From the NCBI GenBank assembly GCA_026400815.1, contig JAPLOI010000062.1, positions 1-64,000 on the forward strand: a DNA stretch of 64,000 nucleotides, given 5' to 3'. Source of the DNA: Alphaproteobacteria bacterium (lineage in GTDB: Bacteria; Pseudomonadota; Alphaproteobacteria; Acetobacterales; Acetobacteraceae). Within the stretch, counting starts at the first letter, position 1, and every line of letters starts with the position of its first letter. Below are positions 9,032 through 17,784 of the stretch, piece after piece. A program made the position numbers and the translations under genes. Under the pieces are notes generated by a model that was given only the letters and a program-made list of their open reading frames with translations, did not search any database and was not told the origin of the DNA.

Positions 9032-10638
9032 CACATCCGGAACAGGCCGAACTTGGTCGGCGCGATGGGGGCGTTCAGGGCGGCGGAGAGGCCGAGGCCG
9101 AGGACGCGGCGGGTGTCGATCGGGTCGATGATGCCGTCATCCCACAGCCTGGCCGTGGCGTAGGTGGGGTGGCCCTGGGTTTCGTATTGGTCGCGGATTG
9201 GTTGCTTGAAGGCGTCCTCCGCTCCCGGTGGCCAGGTTTCGCCTTTGGCTTCCATGTTGTCGCGGCGGATGGTGGCCATGACGCTGGCGGCCTGTTCGCC
9301 GCCCATGACGGAGATGCGGGCGTTGGGCCACATCCAGAGGAAGCGCGGGTCGTAGGCGCGGCCGCACATGCCGTAATTGCCGGCGCCGAAGCTGCCGCCG
9401 ATGACGACGGTGAATTTGGGAACGTTGGCGGTGGCCACCGCGGTGACCATCTTGGCGCCGTCTTTCGCGATGCCGCCGTTCTCGTATTTGCGGCCGACCA
9501 TGAAGCCGGTGATGTTCTGGAGAAACACGAGCGGGATGCCGCGCTGGGCGCAGAGCTCGATGAAGTGCGCGGCCTTCTGGGCGGATTCGCTGAACAGGAT
9601 GCCGTTGTTGGCGACGATCCCTACGGGGTAGCCCCAGATATGGGCGAAGCCGGTGACCAGCGTGGTGCCGTAGAGTTTCTTGAATTCGTCGAATGCGCTG
9701 TCGTCCACGATGCGGGCGATGATTTCGCGGACGTCGTAGGGGCGGCGGCGGTCGGCCGGGATGATGCCGTAGATCTCTTCGGGGTTGTGGCGCGGGGGGA
9801 GTGGCGCGCGGATCGCGAGGTTGGGGGATTTGGTGGTGTTGAGGGTGGCGACGATGCGCCGCGCGATGCCCAGGGCGTGGGCGTCGTTCTCGGCGAAGTG
9901 GTCGGCGACGCCGGAGATGCGGGTGTGGACATCGGCGCCGCCGAGATCCTCCGCGGTGACGATTTCGCCGGTGGCGGCTTTCACCAGCGGGGGGCCGCCG
10001 AGGAAGATGGTGCCCTGGCCCTTCACGATGATTGATTCATCGGACATGGCGGGCACATAGGCACCGCCGGCGGTGCAACTGCCCATGACGACGGCGATCT
10101 GGGCGATGCCCTCCGCGGACATCTGGGCCTGGTTGAAGAAGATGCGGCCGAAATGGTCGCGATCCGGGAAGACCTCGTCCTGGTTGGGGAGGTTGGCGCC
10201 GCCGGAATCCACGAGATAGAGGCAGGGGAGGCGGTTCTGGCGGGCGATGTCTTGCGCGCGGAGGTGCTTCTTGACGGTGACGGGGAAGTAGGTGCCGCCC
10301 TTCACCGTGGCGTCGTTGCAGACGATGACGCATTCCCGGCCGGAGACGCGGCCGATGCCGGTGATGATGCCGGCGGACGGGACCTCGTTGCCGTACATGC
10401 CGTGGGCGGCGAGTTGGGAGAGCTCCAGGAACGGCGTGCCGGGGTCGAGCAGGGCTTCGATGCGCTGGCGCGGGAGCAACTTGCCGCGGGAGAGGTGGCG
10501 CTTGCGGGCGACCTCGCCGCCGCCCAGGGCGACCTGTTCGGCATGGGCGCGGATCTCGGCGACCTGTTCGCGCATGGCTTCGGCGTTGGCGGCGAAGTCT
10601 GGGGAGCGGGGGTCGATCAGGGTAGGAAGGGCGGTCAT
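9031..10638 (-). CDS. mccB: 3-Methylcrotonyl-CoA carboxylase, carboxyltransferase beta subunit
   Basis: A 535-residue carboxyltransferase of the usual length for this family, with crotonase-like N and C halves. Typical segments are seen: [35 protein letters not shown], and [24 protein letters not shown] in the C half. These match methylcrotonyl-CoA rather than propionyl-CoA carboxyltransferases. The start is ATG 10638. A longer open frame continues upstream, but it runs through a family A hairpin repeat and is not coding. The gene is followed directly by mccA with a one-base overlap. Confidence 0.92.
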   Translation of the reverse strand: MTALPTLIDPRSPDFAANAEAMREQVAEIRAHAEQVALGGGEVARKRHLSRGKLLPRQRIEALLDPGTPFLELSQLAAHGMYGNEVPSAGIITGIGRVSGRECVIVCNDATVKGGTYFPVTVKKHLRAQDIARQNRLPCLYLVDSGGANLPNQDEVFPDRDHFGRIFFNQAQMSAEGIAQIAVVMGSCTAGGAYVPAMSDESIIVKGQGTIFLGGPPLVKAATGEIVTAEDLGGADVHTRISGVADHFAENDAHALGIARRIVATLNTTKSPNLAIRAPLPPRHNPEEIYGIIPADRRRPYDVREIIARIVDDSAFDEFKKLYGTTLVTGFAHIWGYPVGIVANNGILFSESAQKAAHFIELCAQRGIPLVFLQNITGFMVGRKYENGGIAKDGAKMVTAVATANVPKFTVVIGGSFGAGNYGMCGRAYDPRFLWMWPNARISVMGGEQAASVMATIRRDNMEAKGETWPPGAEDAFKQPIRDQYETQGHPTYATARLWDDGIIDPIDTRRVLGLGLSAALNAPIAPTKFGLFRM

Positions 10639-10660
10639 TGGTGGGGCGCTTTCAGCGAAG

Positions 10661-10771
10661 GAAGCGAAGTGGTCACAGAGAGCACGGAGGGCCACAGAGA
10701 GCACAGAGAAGGACGCACGCTTCTCCGTGCTCTCTGTGCCCGCTCTGTGGTCTCTGTGACCGCTTCGCTTG
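10661..10771. repeat. Family A hairpin repeat, copy 1
   Basis: A roughly 110-base imperfect palindrome. The left arm begins AAGCGAAGTGGTCACAGAG and continues with CACNGAGG-type units. The right arm mirrors it and ends CTCTGTGACCGCTTCGCTT. It is followed by TTGCTTGC, a motif also found at the ends of family B. It sits between ivd and mccB, both on the minus strand, so a read-through transcript would carry a long hairpin. Other copies are at 40266, 49890 and 59506. Confidence 0.85.
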
Positions 10772-10786
10772 GCTTGCTTGCGGGCA

Positions 10787-11959
10787 TCAGGCGGTTTCCC
10801 GGAAGAGTTCGCGGCCGATGAGCATACGGCGGATTTCGGAGGTGCCGGCGCCGATTTCGTAGAGCTTTGCGTCACGGAGCAGGCGGCCGGTGGGGTAGTC
10901 GTTGATGTAGCCGTTGCCGCCGAGGGTCTGGATGGCTTCCAGCGCCATCCAGGTGGCTTTCTCGGCGCTGTAGAGGATGGCGCCGGCGGCGTCCTTGCGG
11001 GTGGTGCGGCCTCGGTCGCAGGCTTTTGCCACGGCGTAGACGTAGGCTCGGGCGGCGTTCATCACCGTGTACATGTCGGCGATCTTGCCTTGCATCAGCT
11101 GGAATTCGCCGATGGCCTGGCCGAACTGCTTGCGGTCGTGGATGTAGGGCAGCACCACGTCCATGCAGGCCTGCATGATGCCGAGGGGGCCGCCGGAGAG
11201 GACGACGCGTTCGTAGTCCAGGCCGCTCATCAGGACCCCTACCCCACCATCGAGGCGGCCGAGGATGTGGCTGGCGGGGACTTCGACGTTGTCGAACACC
11301 AGCTCGACGGTGTTGGAGCCGCGCATGCCGAGCTTGTCCAGCTTCTGGGCGCAGCTGAAGCCGGGCATGCCCTTTTCGATGAGGAAGGCGGTGATGCCGC
11401 GTTGGTGGGCTTCGGGGTTGGTTTTGGCATAGACCACGAGCACGTCGGCGTCGGGGCCGTTGGTGATCCAGAACTTGGTGCCGTTGAGGAGGTAGCAGTC
11501 GCCCTTGGGCTCCGCCTTGAGGCGCATGGAGACGACGTCGGAGCCGGCGCCGGGTTCGCTCATGGCCAGGGCGCCGATGTGCTCGCCGGAGATGAGCTTG
11601 GGGAGGTACTGGCGCTTCTGCGCCTCCGTGCCGTTGCGGCGGATCTGGTTGACGCAGAGGTTGCTGTGGGCGCCGTAGGAGAGGCCGACCGAGGCGGAGG
11701 CGCGGCTGATTTCCTCGACCGCGATCGTGTGGGCGACGTAGCCCATGCCGGCGCCGCCATATTCCTCCTCCACCGTGAGGCCCAGCACGCCGAGGTCGCC
11801 CATCTTGCGCCAGAGGTCGTTGGGGAATTCGTTGCTGCGGTCGATCTCCGCGGCGCGGGGGGCGATTTCGGCTTCGGCGAAGCGGCGGACGCTGTCGCGC
11901 AGCATGTCGATCTCTTCGCCGAGGTCGAAATCGAGGCCGTATTCGGTGTTGCTGGCCAT
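10787..11959 (-). CDS. ivd: Isovaleryl-CoA dehydrogenase
   Basis: A 390-residue acyl-CoA dehydrogenase that oxidises isovaleryl-CoA to 3-methylcrotonyl-CoA with FAD, passing electrons to ETF. The FAD-site signatures are [13 protein letters not shown] and [10 protein letters not shown]. The catalytic base typical of isovaleryl-CoA dehydrogenases is in [14 protein letters not shown] (the Glu of YER), which separates this enzyme from short-chain ACADs where the base sits near the C-terminus. The C-terminal [13 protein letters not shown] is also characteristic. Start ATG 11959. It lies directly upstream of mccB/mccA in transcription order, in the sequence of the pathway. A family B repeat separates it from the acyl-CoA synthetase upstream. 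Confidence 0.93.
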   Translation of the reverse strand: MASNTEYGLDFDLGEEIDMLRDSVRRFAEAEIAPRAAEIDRSNEFPNDLWRKMGDLGVLGLTVEEEYGGAGMGYVAHTIAVEEISRASASVGLSYGAHSNLCVNQIRRNGTEAQKRQYLPKLISGEHIGALAMSEPGAGSDVVSMRLKAEPKGDCYLLNGTKFWITNGPDADVLVVYAKTNPEAHQRGITAFLIEKGMPGFSCAQKLDKLGMRGSNTVELVFDNVEVPASHILGRLDGGVGVLMSGLDYERVVLSGGPLGIMQACMDVVLPYIHDRKQFGQAIGEFQLMQGKIADMYTVMNAARAYVYAVAKACDRGRTTRKDAAGAILYSAEKATWMALEAIQTLGGNGYINDYPTGRLLRDAKLYEIGAGTSEIRRMLIGRELFRETA

Positions 11960-11975
11960 GGGTGATGCCCTCTTT

Positions 11976-12102
11976 AGGAAGAATGTTCTTTTTTGAAAAA
12001 AAGAACCAAAAAACTTTTATACATTTGTGCCGGAGCTAGCCTCGGCGCAAGTGACTGAAGTTTTTTTGCTTCTTTTTGTTCACAAAAAGAAGATTCTTGC
12101 TT
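11976..12102. repeat. Family B cloverleaf repeat, copy 1
   Basis: Reads arm 1 (GTTCTTTTTT / AAAAAAAGAAC), then AAAAAACTT, a central stem (TTGTGCCGGAG pairing with CTCGGCGCAA, one bulge and one G-U pair), then AAGTTTTTTT, arm 3 (CTTCTTTTTG / CAAAAAGAAG), and TTCTTGCTT. It occupies the whole gap between the synthetase gene and ivd. Confidence 0.8.
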
Positions 12103-13781
12103 CATACCTTCAGCTCGGGAAAGTCGTCCTCACGATACTCGCCCTCGGCGCGCTCCGCCCGGGCGTTTTCGGATTGGCGCAGTTCCACGCGGCGGATTTT
12201 GCCGGAGATGGTTTTGGGCAGGTCGGAGAATTCCAGGCGGCGGATGCGCTGGAAGGGGGCCAGGCGTTCGCGGCAGTGGCGGAAGATGGAGAGCGCGGTT
12301 TCCGGGGAGCCGTTCGAGCCGGGGGCCAGGACGATGTAGGCCTTGGGGACGGCGAGGCGGATGGGATCGGGCGCCGGGACGACGGCGGCTTCGGCGACGG
12401 CGGGGTGTTCGATGAGGACGGATTCCAGCTCGAACGGGGAGATGCGGTAGTCGCTGGCCTTGAAGACGTCGTCGGCGCGGCCGATGAAGGTGAGGTAGCC
12501 ATCAGCGTCGCGGCTGGCGACGTCTCCGGTGCGATAGACGTCTTTGCCGAGGGGTTGGAAGGTGCCGTCCTCGTTCTGGTAGCCTTGCATGAGGGAGGGG
12601 GGCTTGGCATCCAGCGAGATGCAGACTTCGCCTTCGTTGGCGTCCTCGTCGGCCGTGTTCAACAGGCGCATGCGGTAGCCGGGCATGGGGACGCCCATGG
12701 AGCCGGGCTTGACCTTGAGGCCGGGCGGGTTGCCGATCTGGGCGGTGGTTTCGGTCTGGCCGTAGACGTCGCGGATGGTGATGTGCCAGGCGGCCTCGAC
12801 CTGGTCCATGACTTCGGGGTTGAGGGGTTCGCCGGCGGAGAGGAGTTCGCGCAGCGACATCTTCCAGGATTTCAGGTCTTCCTGGATGAACATGCGCCAG
12901 ACGGTGGGCGGGGCGCAGAGGGAGGTGACCTCGTGCTGCGCGAGCGCGTCCAGCATCGCCTTCGCGTTGAAACGGGGCTGGTTGAGGATGAAGATGGTCG
13001 CACCCGCGAGCCAGGGGGTGAAGAAGCAGGACCAGGCGTGCTTGGCCCAGCCGGGGGAGGAGATGTTGAGGTGCTTGTCGCCGGGCTGGAGGCCGAGGGC
13101 GAACATGGTGGAGAGGCTGCCGACCGGGTAGCTCTGGTGGCTGTGCAGCACCAGCTTCGGCTTCGCGGTGGTGCCGGAGGTGAAGTAGAGCAGCAGCGGA
13201 TCGGTGGCGTTGGTGGGGCCATCCGGCGTGAAGGTCGCTGAGCCCGCGTGGAGGGTTTCGTAGGCGGTCCAGCCCGGGGGGGCTTCGCCCACGGCGATAC
13301 GGGTGGCCTGGGGGTCGAGGCCTTCGAACTTGGCGCAGTCGGCAGTAGCGGCGACGATGTGCTTCACACGGCCGCGGGCGAGGCGGTCGGCGAGGTCGGG
13401 CTTGTTGAGAAGGGTGGAGGTGGGGACGACGACGGCGCCGAGCTTGATGGCGGCGAGCATCACCTCCCACAGCGGGACGACGTTGCCGAGCATGAGCAGG
13501 ATGCGGTCGCCGCGGGCGACGCCCTGGGCGCGCATGGCGTTGGCGACGCGGTTGGAGCGTTCGGAGAGCTGGGCGAAGGTGAGGGTGGCCGCACCTTCGC
13601 CTTCGATCTGGAGCGCGGGGTTGTTGGCCAGCGGGCCGCGCGCGAGCTCGGCGTCGAACCAATCGAGCGCGAAGTTGAACTTGTCCATCACCGGCCAGCG
13701 GAAGTCGCGGTAGGCGGTGGCGTAGTCGGTGCGGTGGTCGAACAGGAACTGGCGGGCTTGCTTGAAGGCTTCGAGGCTCAT
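12102..13781 (-). CDS. AMP-forming acyl-CoA synthetase (medium/branched-chain type)
   Basis: A 559-residue ANL-superfamily ligase that activates a carboxylic acid through an acyl-AMP to an acyl-CoA. Visible motifs are the P-loop-like LLYFTSGTTAKPKL, the DVYGQTETTAQIG adenylate-binding stretch, YRTGDVASRDADGYLTFIGR with the hinge, and the PKTISGKIRR motif holding the C-terminal catalytic Lys. The overall form resembles the acetyl/medium-chain (ACSM-like) subgroup. It lies between ivd and the 3-hydroxyisobutyrate dehydrogenase gene, so activation of isovalerate, isobutyrate or related acids is plausible but not shown by sequence. Its 3' end touches family B copy 1 and its 5' side family B copy 2. 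Confidence 0.88.
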   Translation of the reverse strand: MSLEAFKQARQFLFDHRTDYATAYRDFRWPVMDKFNFALDWFDAELARGPLANNPALQIEGEGAATLTFAQLSERSNRVANAMRAQGVARGDRILLMLGNVVPLWEVMLAAIKLGAVVVPTSTLLNKPDLADRLARGRVKHIVAATADCAKFEGLDPQATRIAVGEAPPGWTAYETLHAGSATFTPDGPTNATDPLLLYFTSGTTAKPKLVLHSHQSYPVGSLSTMFALGLQPGDKHLNISSPGWAKHAWSCFFTPWLAGATIFILNQPRFNAKAMLDALAQHEVTSLCAPPTVWRMFIQEDLKSWKMSLRELLSAGEPLNPEVMDQVEAAWHITIRDVYGQTETTAQIGNPPGLKVKPGSMGVPMPGYRMRLLNTADEDANEGEVCISLDAKPPSLMQGYQNEDGTFQPLGKDVYRTGDVASRDADGYLTFIGRADDVFKASDYRISPFELESVLIEHPAVAEAAVVPAPDPIRLAVPKAYIVLAPGSNGSPETALSIFRHCRERLAPFQRIRRLEFSDLPKTISGKIRRVELRQSENARAERAEGEYREDDFPELKV

Positions 13782-13809
13782 GGGCGGGGCTCCCTGGGGG
13801 GAAGGCAGG

Positions 13810-13946
13810 AAGGAAGAAAGGTCTTCTTTTTCTGAAGAAAAAGAAGCAAAAATACTTTATCCGATGGCACCGCATCTTCCACGGAGAGTGCGGCGCAAGG
13901 TCGGAAAAGTTTTTTGGTTCTTTTTTTCAAAAAAGAACATCCTTCC
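13810..13946. repeat. Family B cloverleaf repeat, copy 2 (inverted)
   Basis: Same element in the opposite orientation. The arm with CTTCTTTTT / AAAAAGAAG comes first, then GCAAAAATACTT, a variable centre (CCGA...CCGCA pairing with TGCGG...TCGG), AAGTTTTTTGG, and the GTTCTTTTTTT / AAAAAAGAAC arm. It fills the gap between the start of the acyl-CoA synthetase gene and the 3' end of mmsB. Confidence 0.8.
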
Positions 13947-13949
13947 TTT

Positions 13950-14855
13950 TTATACGAGATCGCTGCGGAACTTCGCCCCAAGCCACTGGGCGATGATGGA
14001 GAAATCGCGGTCGCCGTGGCCATCTTCCAGCATGGCTTCGAAGATGCGGGTAGTGTGGGCGCCGAGTGGGGTGGGGGCGCCGCCGGCTTCGGCGGCTTCC
14101 TGGGCGAGGCGGAGGTCCTTCACCATCAGCTTGGTGGCGAAGCCCGGCGTGTAGTCGCGGTTGGCCGGCGTGGTGGGGACCGGGCCGGGGACGGGGCAGT
14201 AGCCGGTGAGGGCGAAGCTCTGGCCGGTGCTGGGGGCGACGATGTCGAACATCTTCTGGCGCGAGAGGCCGAGGCGTTCGGCCAGGGCAAAGGCTTCCGA
14301 CACGCCGATCATGTTGATGGCGAGCATCATGTTGTTGCAGGCCTTGGCGACCTGGCCGCTGCCGGCGGGGCCGGCGTGGATGATGGCGCGGCCCATGCCG
14401 CGCAGCAGCGGCTCGGCAGCGGCGAAGCCGGCCTCGGTGCCGCCGACCATGAAGGTGAGGGTGCCGGCGGCGGCCCCAGCGGTGCCGCCGGAGACGGGGG
14501 CGTCGAGGAATTCGATGCCTTTCTCAGCTGCGTCAGCGCCGACCGATTTGGCGGTGGCAACGTCGATGGTAGAGCTGTCGATGATCAGTTTCGTGCGCGG
14601 GCTGATGCTGGCGAGGATGCCGCCCTGCCCCGTGCACACATCGGCCACGTGCTTGCCGGTGGGGAGCATGGTGACGACCGCGTCCACGTCGGCCACGGCC
14701 TGGGCGATGGTGGGGGCGGTCTCGCCGCCATTGGCGCGGTGGGCGGCCAGGACGGCCTCATTGAGGTCGAAGCCGATGACCTGGTGGCCGGCCTTCAGCA
14801 GGTTGGTGGCCATGGGCAGGCCCATGTTGCCCAGGCCGATAAGAGCGACTTTCAT
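13950..14855 (-). CDS. mmsB: 3-Hydroxyisobutyrate dehydrogenase
   Basis: A 301-residue beta-hydroxyacid dehydrogenase oxidising 3-hydroxyisobutyrate to methylmalonate semialdehyde in valine breakdown. The N-terminal Rossmann motif is GLGNMGLPMATNLLKAGH. The substrate-binding DAPVSGGTAGAAAGTLTFMV and the catalytic Lys in GQVAKACNNM are all present. Start ATG 14855 overlaps the stop of the acyl-CoA dehydrogenase gene by four bases (ATGA), so the two are translationally coupled. The context of an isobutyryl-CoA dehydrogenase supports this substrate over other hydroxyacids. Confidence 0.9.
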   Translation of the reverse strand: MKVALIGLGNMGLPMATNLLKAGHQVIGFDLNEAVLAAHRANGGETAPTIAQAVADVDAVVTMLPTGKHVADVCTGQGGILASISPRTKLIIDSSTIDVATAKSVGADAAEKGIEFLDAPVSGGTAGAAAGTLTFMVGGTEAGFAAAEPLLRGMGRAIIHAGPAGSGQVAKACNNMMLAINMIGVSEAFALAERLGLSRQKMFDIVAPSTGQSFALTGYCPVPGPVPTTPANRDYTPGFATKLMVKDLRLAQEAAEAGGAPTPLGAHTTRIFEAMLEDGHGDRDFSIIAQWLGAKFRSDLV

Positions 14856-15997
14856 GCTGCCTCCAGGAGTTTCCGCGCGATGATGACGCGCATGATTTCG
14901 TTGGTGCCTTCCAGGATGCGATGCACCCGGAGGTCACGCAGGTAGCGTTCCATCCCGTATTCGCGGATATAGCCGTAGCCGCCATGGAGTTGCAGCGCTT
15001 CGTCCACGATGCGGAAGCAAGCATCGGTGGCGAAGCGCTTGGCCATGGCGCAGCGCATCGTGGCATCCGGCGCGTGGTTGTCGAGAGCGACGGCGGCGCG
15101 GTGGACCATGAGGCGGGCGGCTTCGAGTTCGGTGGCCATGTCCGCCAGCTTGAACTGCAGGGCCTGGAATTCGGAGAGGGTTTTGCCGAAGGCGCGGCGT
15201 TCCTGGACGTAGGCTTTGGCGGCTTCCAGGCAGGCGCGGGCGCCGCCGAGGGAGCAGGCGGCGATGTTGATGCGGCCGCCATCGAGACCCATCATGGCGA
15301 AGCGGAAGCCCTCGCCTTCCGCGCCCAGGCGGTTTTCGTGGGGCACGCGCACGTTGTCGAACATCACCTGGGCGGTGGGCTGGCTGTTCCAGCCCATCTT
15401 GTTTTCCGGCGCGCCGAAGGACAGGCCCGGCATGCCCTTTTCGGCCACAAGGCAGGAGATGCCGCGCGGGCTGTCGGCGCCGGTGCGGACCATGGTGACG
15501 TAGAGATCCGAGATGCCACCGCCGGAGATGAAGGCCTTGGTGCCGTTCACGAGGTAGGCGCCGTCGCCGGTGTCTTGCGCGCGGGTTTTGAGGGCTGCGG
15601 CATCGGAGCCGCTGCCGGGTTCGGTGAGGCAGTAGGAGACGAACAACTCGCCGGTGAGGACGCGGGGCAGCCAGCGGTCGCGCTGTTCCTGGTTGCCGCA
15701 GCGGGCGATCATCCAGGCGACCATGTTGTGGATGGTGAGGAAGGCGGTGGTGCTGGGGCAGGCATGGGCCAGCTCCTCGAACACCAGGGCGGCATCGAGG
15801 CGGGAGAGGCCGGTGCCGCCATGGGCTTCGTCCACATAGAGGCCGGCGAAGCCGAGGGCGGCGGCCTCGCGCAGTTCCTCCGCGGGGAAATGGCGCTCGG
15901 CGTCCCATTTGCCGGCGTTGGGGGCCAGGCGACTGGCTGCGAAGGCGCGCGCGGTTTCCTGGAAGGCACGCTGGTCTTCGGTGAGGTCGAAATCCAT
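14852..15997 (-). CDS. Isobutyryl-CoA dehydrogenase-like acyl-CoA dehydrogenase
   Basis: A 381-residue FAD acyl-CoA dehydrogenase. Signatures are SYCLTEPGSGSDAAALKT, FISGGGISDLYV and, at the C-terminus, LQLHGGYGYIREYGMERYLRDLRV followed by HRILEGTNEIMR, whose Glu is the catalytic base in the short-chain ACAD pattern. GWNSQPTAQVMFDNVRVP and GGRINIAACSLG are close to the mammalian ACAD8 (isobutyryl-CoA dehydrogenase) family. Start ATG 15997 follows a GGAGGC sequence. Upstream in-frame sequence belongs to the FkbM gene region. It is coupled to mmsB, which fits the valine pathway (isobutyryl-CoA to methacrylyl-CoA). The intervening hydratase and hydrolase are not in this window. Confidence 0.85.
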   Translation of the reverse strand: MDFDLTEDQRAFQETARAFAASRLAPNAGKWDAERHFPAEELREAAALGFAGLYVDEAHGGTGLSRLDAALVFEELAHACPSTTAFLTIHNMVAWMIARCGNQEQRDRWLPRVLTGELFVSYCLTEPGSGSDAAALKTRAQDTGDGAYLVNGTKAFISGGGISDLYVTMVRTGADSPRGISCLVAEKGMPGLSFGAPENKMGWNSQPTAQVMFDNVRVPHENRLGAEGEGFRFAMMGLDGGRINIAACSLGGARACLEAAKAYVQERRAFGKTLSEFQALQFKLADMATELEAARLMVHRAAVALDNHAPDATMRCAMAKRFATDACFRIVDEALQLHGGYGYIREYGMERYLRDLRVHRILEGTNEIMRVIIARKLLEAA

Positions 15998-16019
15998 CAG
16001 TGCCTCCGGTTGCTGGGGC

Positions 16020-16778
16020 TCATGCGCCGGGCTCCGGCGGGCTGGTTGCAGCCAGCCTGGCTTCCAGCGCCTTGATCCGGGCCTGCATCTCACGTTCGCT
16101 GGCGCGCTCGTACTGGTCCCAGACATTGGGTGGCACCATCAGCCGGCCGAGCAGGCTGCGCTGTTCCCAGGCCAGGTAGTAGCGGTTCACGCCGTCGAAA
16201 TAGGCCATGTGGTAGCCTTTTTCGAGCAGCGCGGGCTCCCAGGCATGGTGGCTGGGGGTGGGGGTGCCAGACAGGACGGCCTCGATCACCATCAGCCAGG
16301 GGCGGTGGCGCAGCAGGTCGAGGCCGGACAGCACCTCTGCCTCCATGCCTTCCACGTCGATCGAGACGAGGTGAAGGGGTTGGCCCGGCGGATGGGAGGC
16401 GAGGAGGTCGTTGGCAGTAACGACGGGGACTTCCAGCTCCACCGGAGGTTCCAGGCCGTGGCGGGCGAGGTGGTCTCGGATGAAGGGGGCGCCCGTGCTG
16501 GACTGGGAGAAATTCGGGTAGGCAAACAGGCGCTGCGTGCCGGGCTGGGCGCCGATCATGGTGCGCAAGGCCAGGTCGCGCGGGCGATGGGCCTGCCAAT
16601 CCTGCGCCCGCAGGATCGGGTCGGCGGCGATGCCGCGCCAGCCGCGCTCATAGTGAGCGTACGTGGTGCTGTCGTTGATCGGGGCGCTGGCGCCGATATC
16701 GAGATAGCGCCCTTCCGGCACGTCGGCGAAGACGCGCTGGATGATGACGTCCTCCAGGTTGCGGCAGTAGCTGATCAT
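16020..16778 (-). CDS. FkbM family methyltransferase
   Basis: A 252-residue SAM-dependent methyltransferase of the FkbM type. It has a YLDIGASAPINDSTTYAHY SAM-binding loop near the N-terminus and the VSIDVEGMEAEVLSGLD motif that is diagnostic of FkbM domains. The C-terminus adds an Arg/Glu-rich helix. FkbM enzymes usually O-methylate sugars or polyketides in surface glycan or secondary metabolism. The acceptor here is unknown. It starts at ATG 16778, overlapping the nucleoside hydrolase stop by four bases, so the two are co-translated even though no metabolic link is evident. Confidence 0.82.
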   Translation of the reverse strand: MISYCRNLEDVIIQRVFADVPEGRYLDIGASAPINDSTTYAHYERGWRGIAADPILRAQDWQAHRPRDLALRTMIGAQPGTQRLFAYPNFSQSSTGAPFIRDHLARHGLEPPVELEVPVVTANDLLASHPPGQPLHLVSIDVEGMEAEVLSGLDLLRHRPWLMVIEAVLSGTPTPSHHAWEPALLEKGYHMAYFDGVNRYYLAWEQRSLLGRLMVPPNVWDQYERASEREMQARIKALEARLAATSPPEPGA

Positions 16779-17725
16779 GGGCCGTAGCCGAGCAGCGTGT
16801 CGACGACGCCGGCGATGAGGCGCGGGGCGTCTGACGCGATGGCAACCTGGGCGTTGGGGGGGCGGCCGGCGCGGGTGAGCCTGCCTTCCTCGGTGAGGGT
16901 GCGCAGGTCGCACACCGTCATGCCGCGGGTGTGGGTGCCCTGGGTTTCCACGGCGACATGAACGTGGCGGTAGGTGAGCAGGGATTCGTCCACATAGGGC
17001 ACAATGGCGCAGACATCGTGCATGGGGGCGAGTTGCAGGCCGATCGCGGCGCGGCCGCGGCCCAGGTAGAAATCGAGCAGGCCAGCGACGGTGGTGCCGA
17101 CGCGGCCGCCGGTGCGCAGGCGGGCGATGTCCGCCTCGGTGGTGCCCGTGGCGATGGTGACGTTGTAGCCGACCATGCGGATGCGCGCACCGCTTTCGAA
17201 CACCACCGCGGCGGCCTCCGGGTCGCACCAGATGTTGAATTCGGCCACGGCGCGGATGTTGCCGAGCGTGGTGGAGCCGCCCATGACGGTGATCTCGCGC
17301 AGCCAGTGGGCCAGGCGCGGTTCCTTCTTCAAGGCCATGGCCACGTTGGTGCAGGGGCCGATGGCGGCCAGCACCAGTTCGCCCTGGTTCGCGCGGGCGG
17401 TCTCTATGATGAAGTCCACCGCGTGCTGGGCGATGGGCTGGGCGCCGGGGGCCGGGAGCGCGGCGCCGTCCAGCCCGGTTTTGCCGTGGGCCTCGGCGAT
17501 GGGGTGCATGGGGGATGCGAGGGGGGTGGCGCAGCCCATGGCCACCGGCACGTCGATACCGCCAAGGGCGAGGATGGAGAGCGCGTTGTGGGTCACATGC
17601 TCCAGCGTGTTGTTGCCGTGCACGGTGGTGAGGCCGAGCAGGTTGAGATGGCGCGCGGCGTAAAGGATCGCGACGGCGTCGTCGTGGCCGGGGTCGCAAT
17701 CGATCAGGATCTTGGTGCGCGCCAT
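16775..17725 (-). CDS. Inosine-uridine preferring nucleoside hydrolase family protein
   Basis: A 316-residue nucleoside hydrolase. The calcium-binding N-terminal motif DCDPGHDDAVAILYA is intact, GGSTTLGNIRAVAEFNIWCDPEAA forms the second part of the site, and MHDVCAIVPY provides the C-terminal Asp. These enzymes cleave the N-glycosidic bond of purine or pyrimidine nucleosides. Start ATG 17725 has GGGAGGAAAC just before it. An in-frame upstream extension to 17794 lacks such a site. It is transcribed divergently from the hydrolase at 17785 with only a 59-base gap that must contain both promoters. It heads the long minus-strand block. Confidence 0.88.
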   Translation of the reverse strand: MARTKILIDCDPGHDDAVAILYAARHLNLLGLTTVHGNNTLEHVTHNALSILALGGIDVPVAMGCATPLASPMHPIAEAHGKTGLDGAALPAPGAQPIAQHAVDFIIETARANQGELVLAAIGPCTNVAMALKKEPRLAHWLREITVMGGSTTLGNIRAVAEFNIWCDPEAAAVVFESGARIRMVGYNVTIATGTTEADIARLRTGGRVGTTVAGLLDFYLGRGRAAIGLQLAPMHDVCAIVPYVDESLLTYRHVHVAVETQGTHTRGMTVCDLRTLTEEGRLTRAGRPPNAQVAIASDAPRLIAGVVDTLLGYGP

Positions 17726-17784
17726 GTTTCCTCCCTTGTGGCACCGGTCTAGCGTATCGGCCGTTCTGGCAGAAGGGCAGCACC

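Noticed and set aside
10639-10875. An extended N-terminus for methylcrotonyl-CoA carboxylase beta
   Set aside because: The extension reads through the family A hairpin and the 5' end of the ivd region. The family start ([15 protein letters not shown]) is at 10638.
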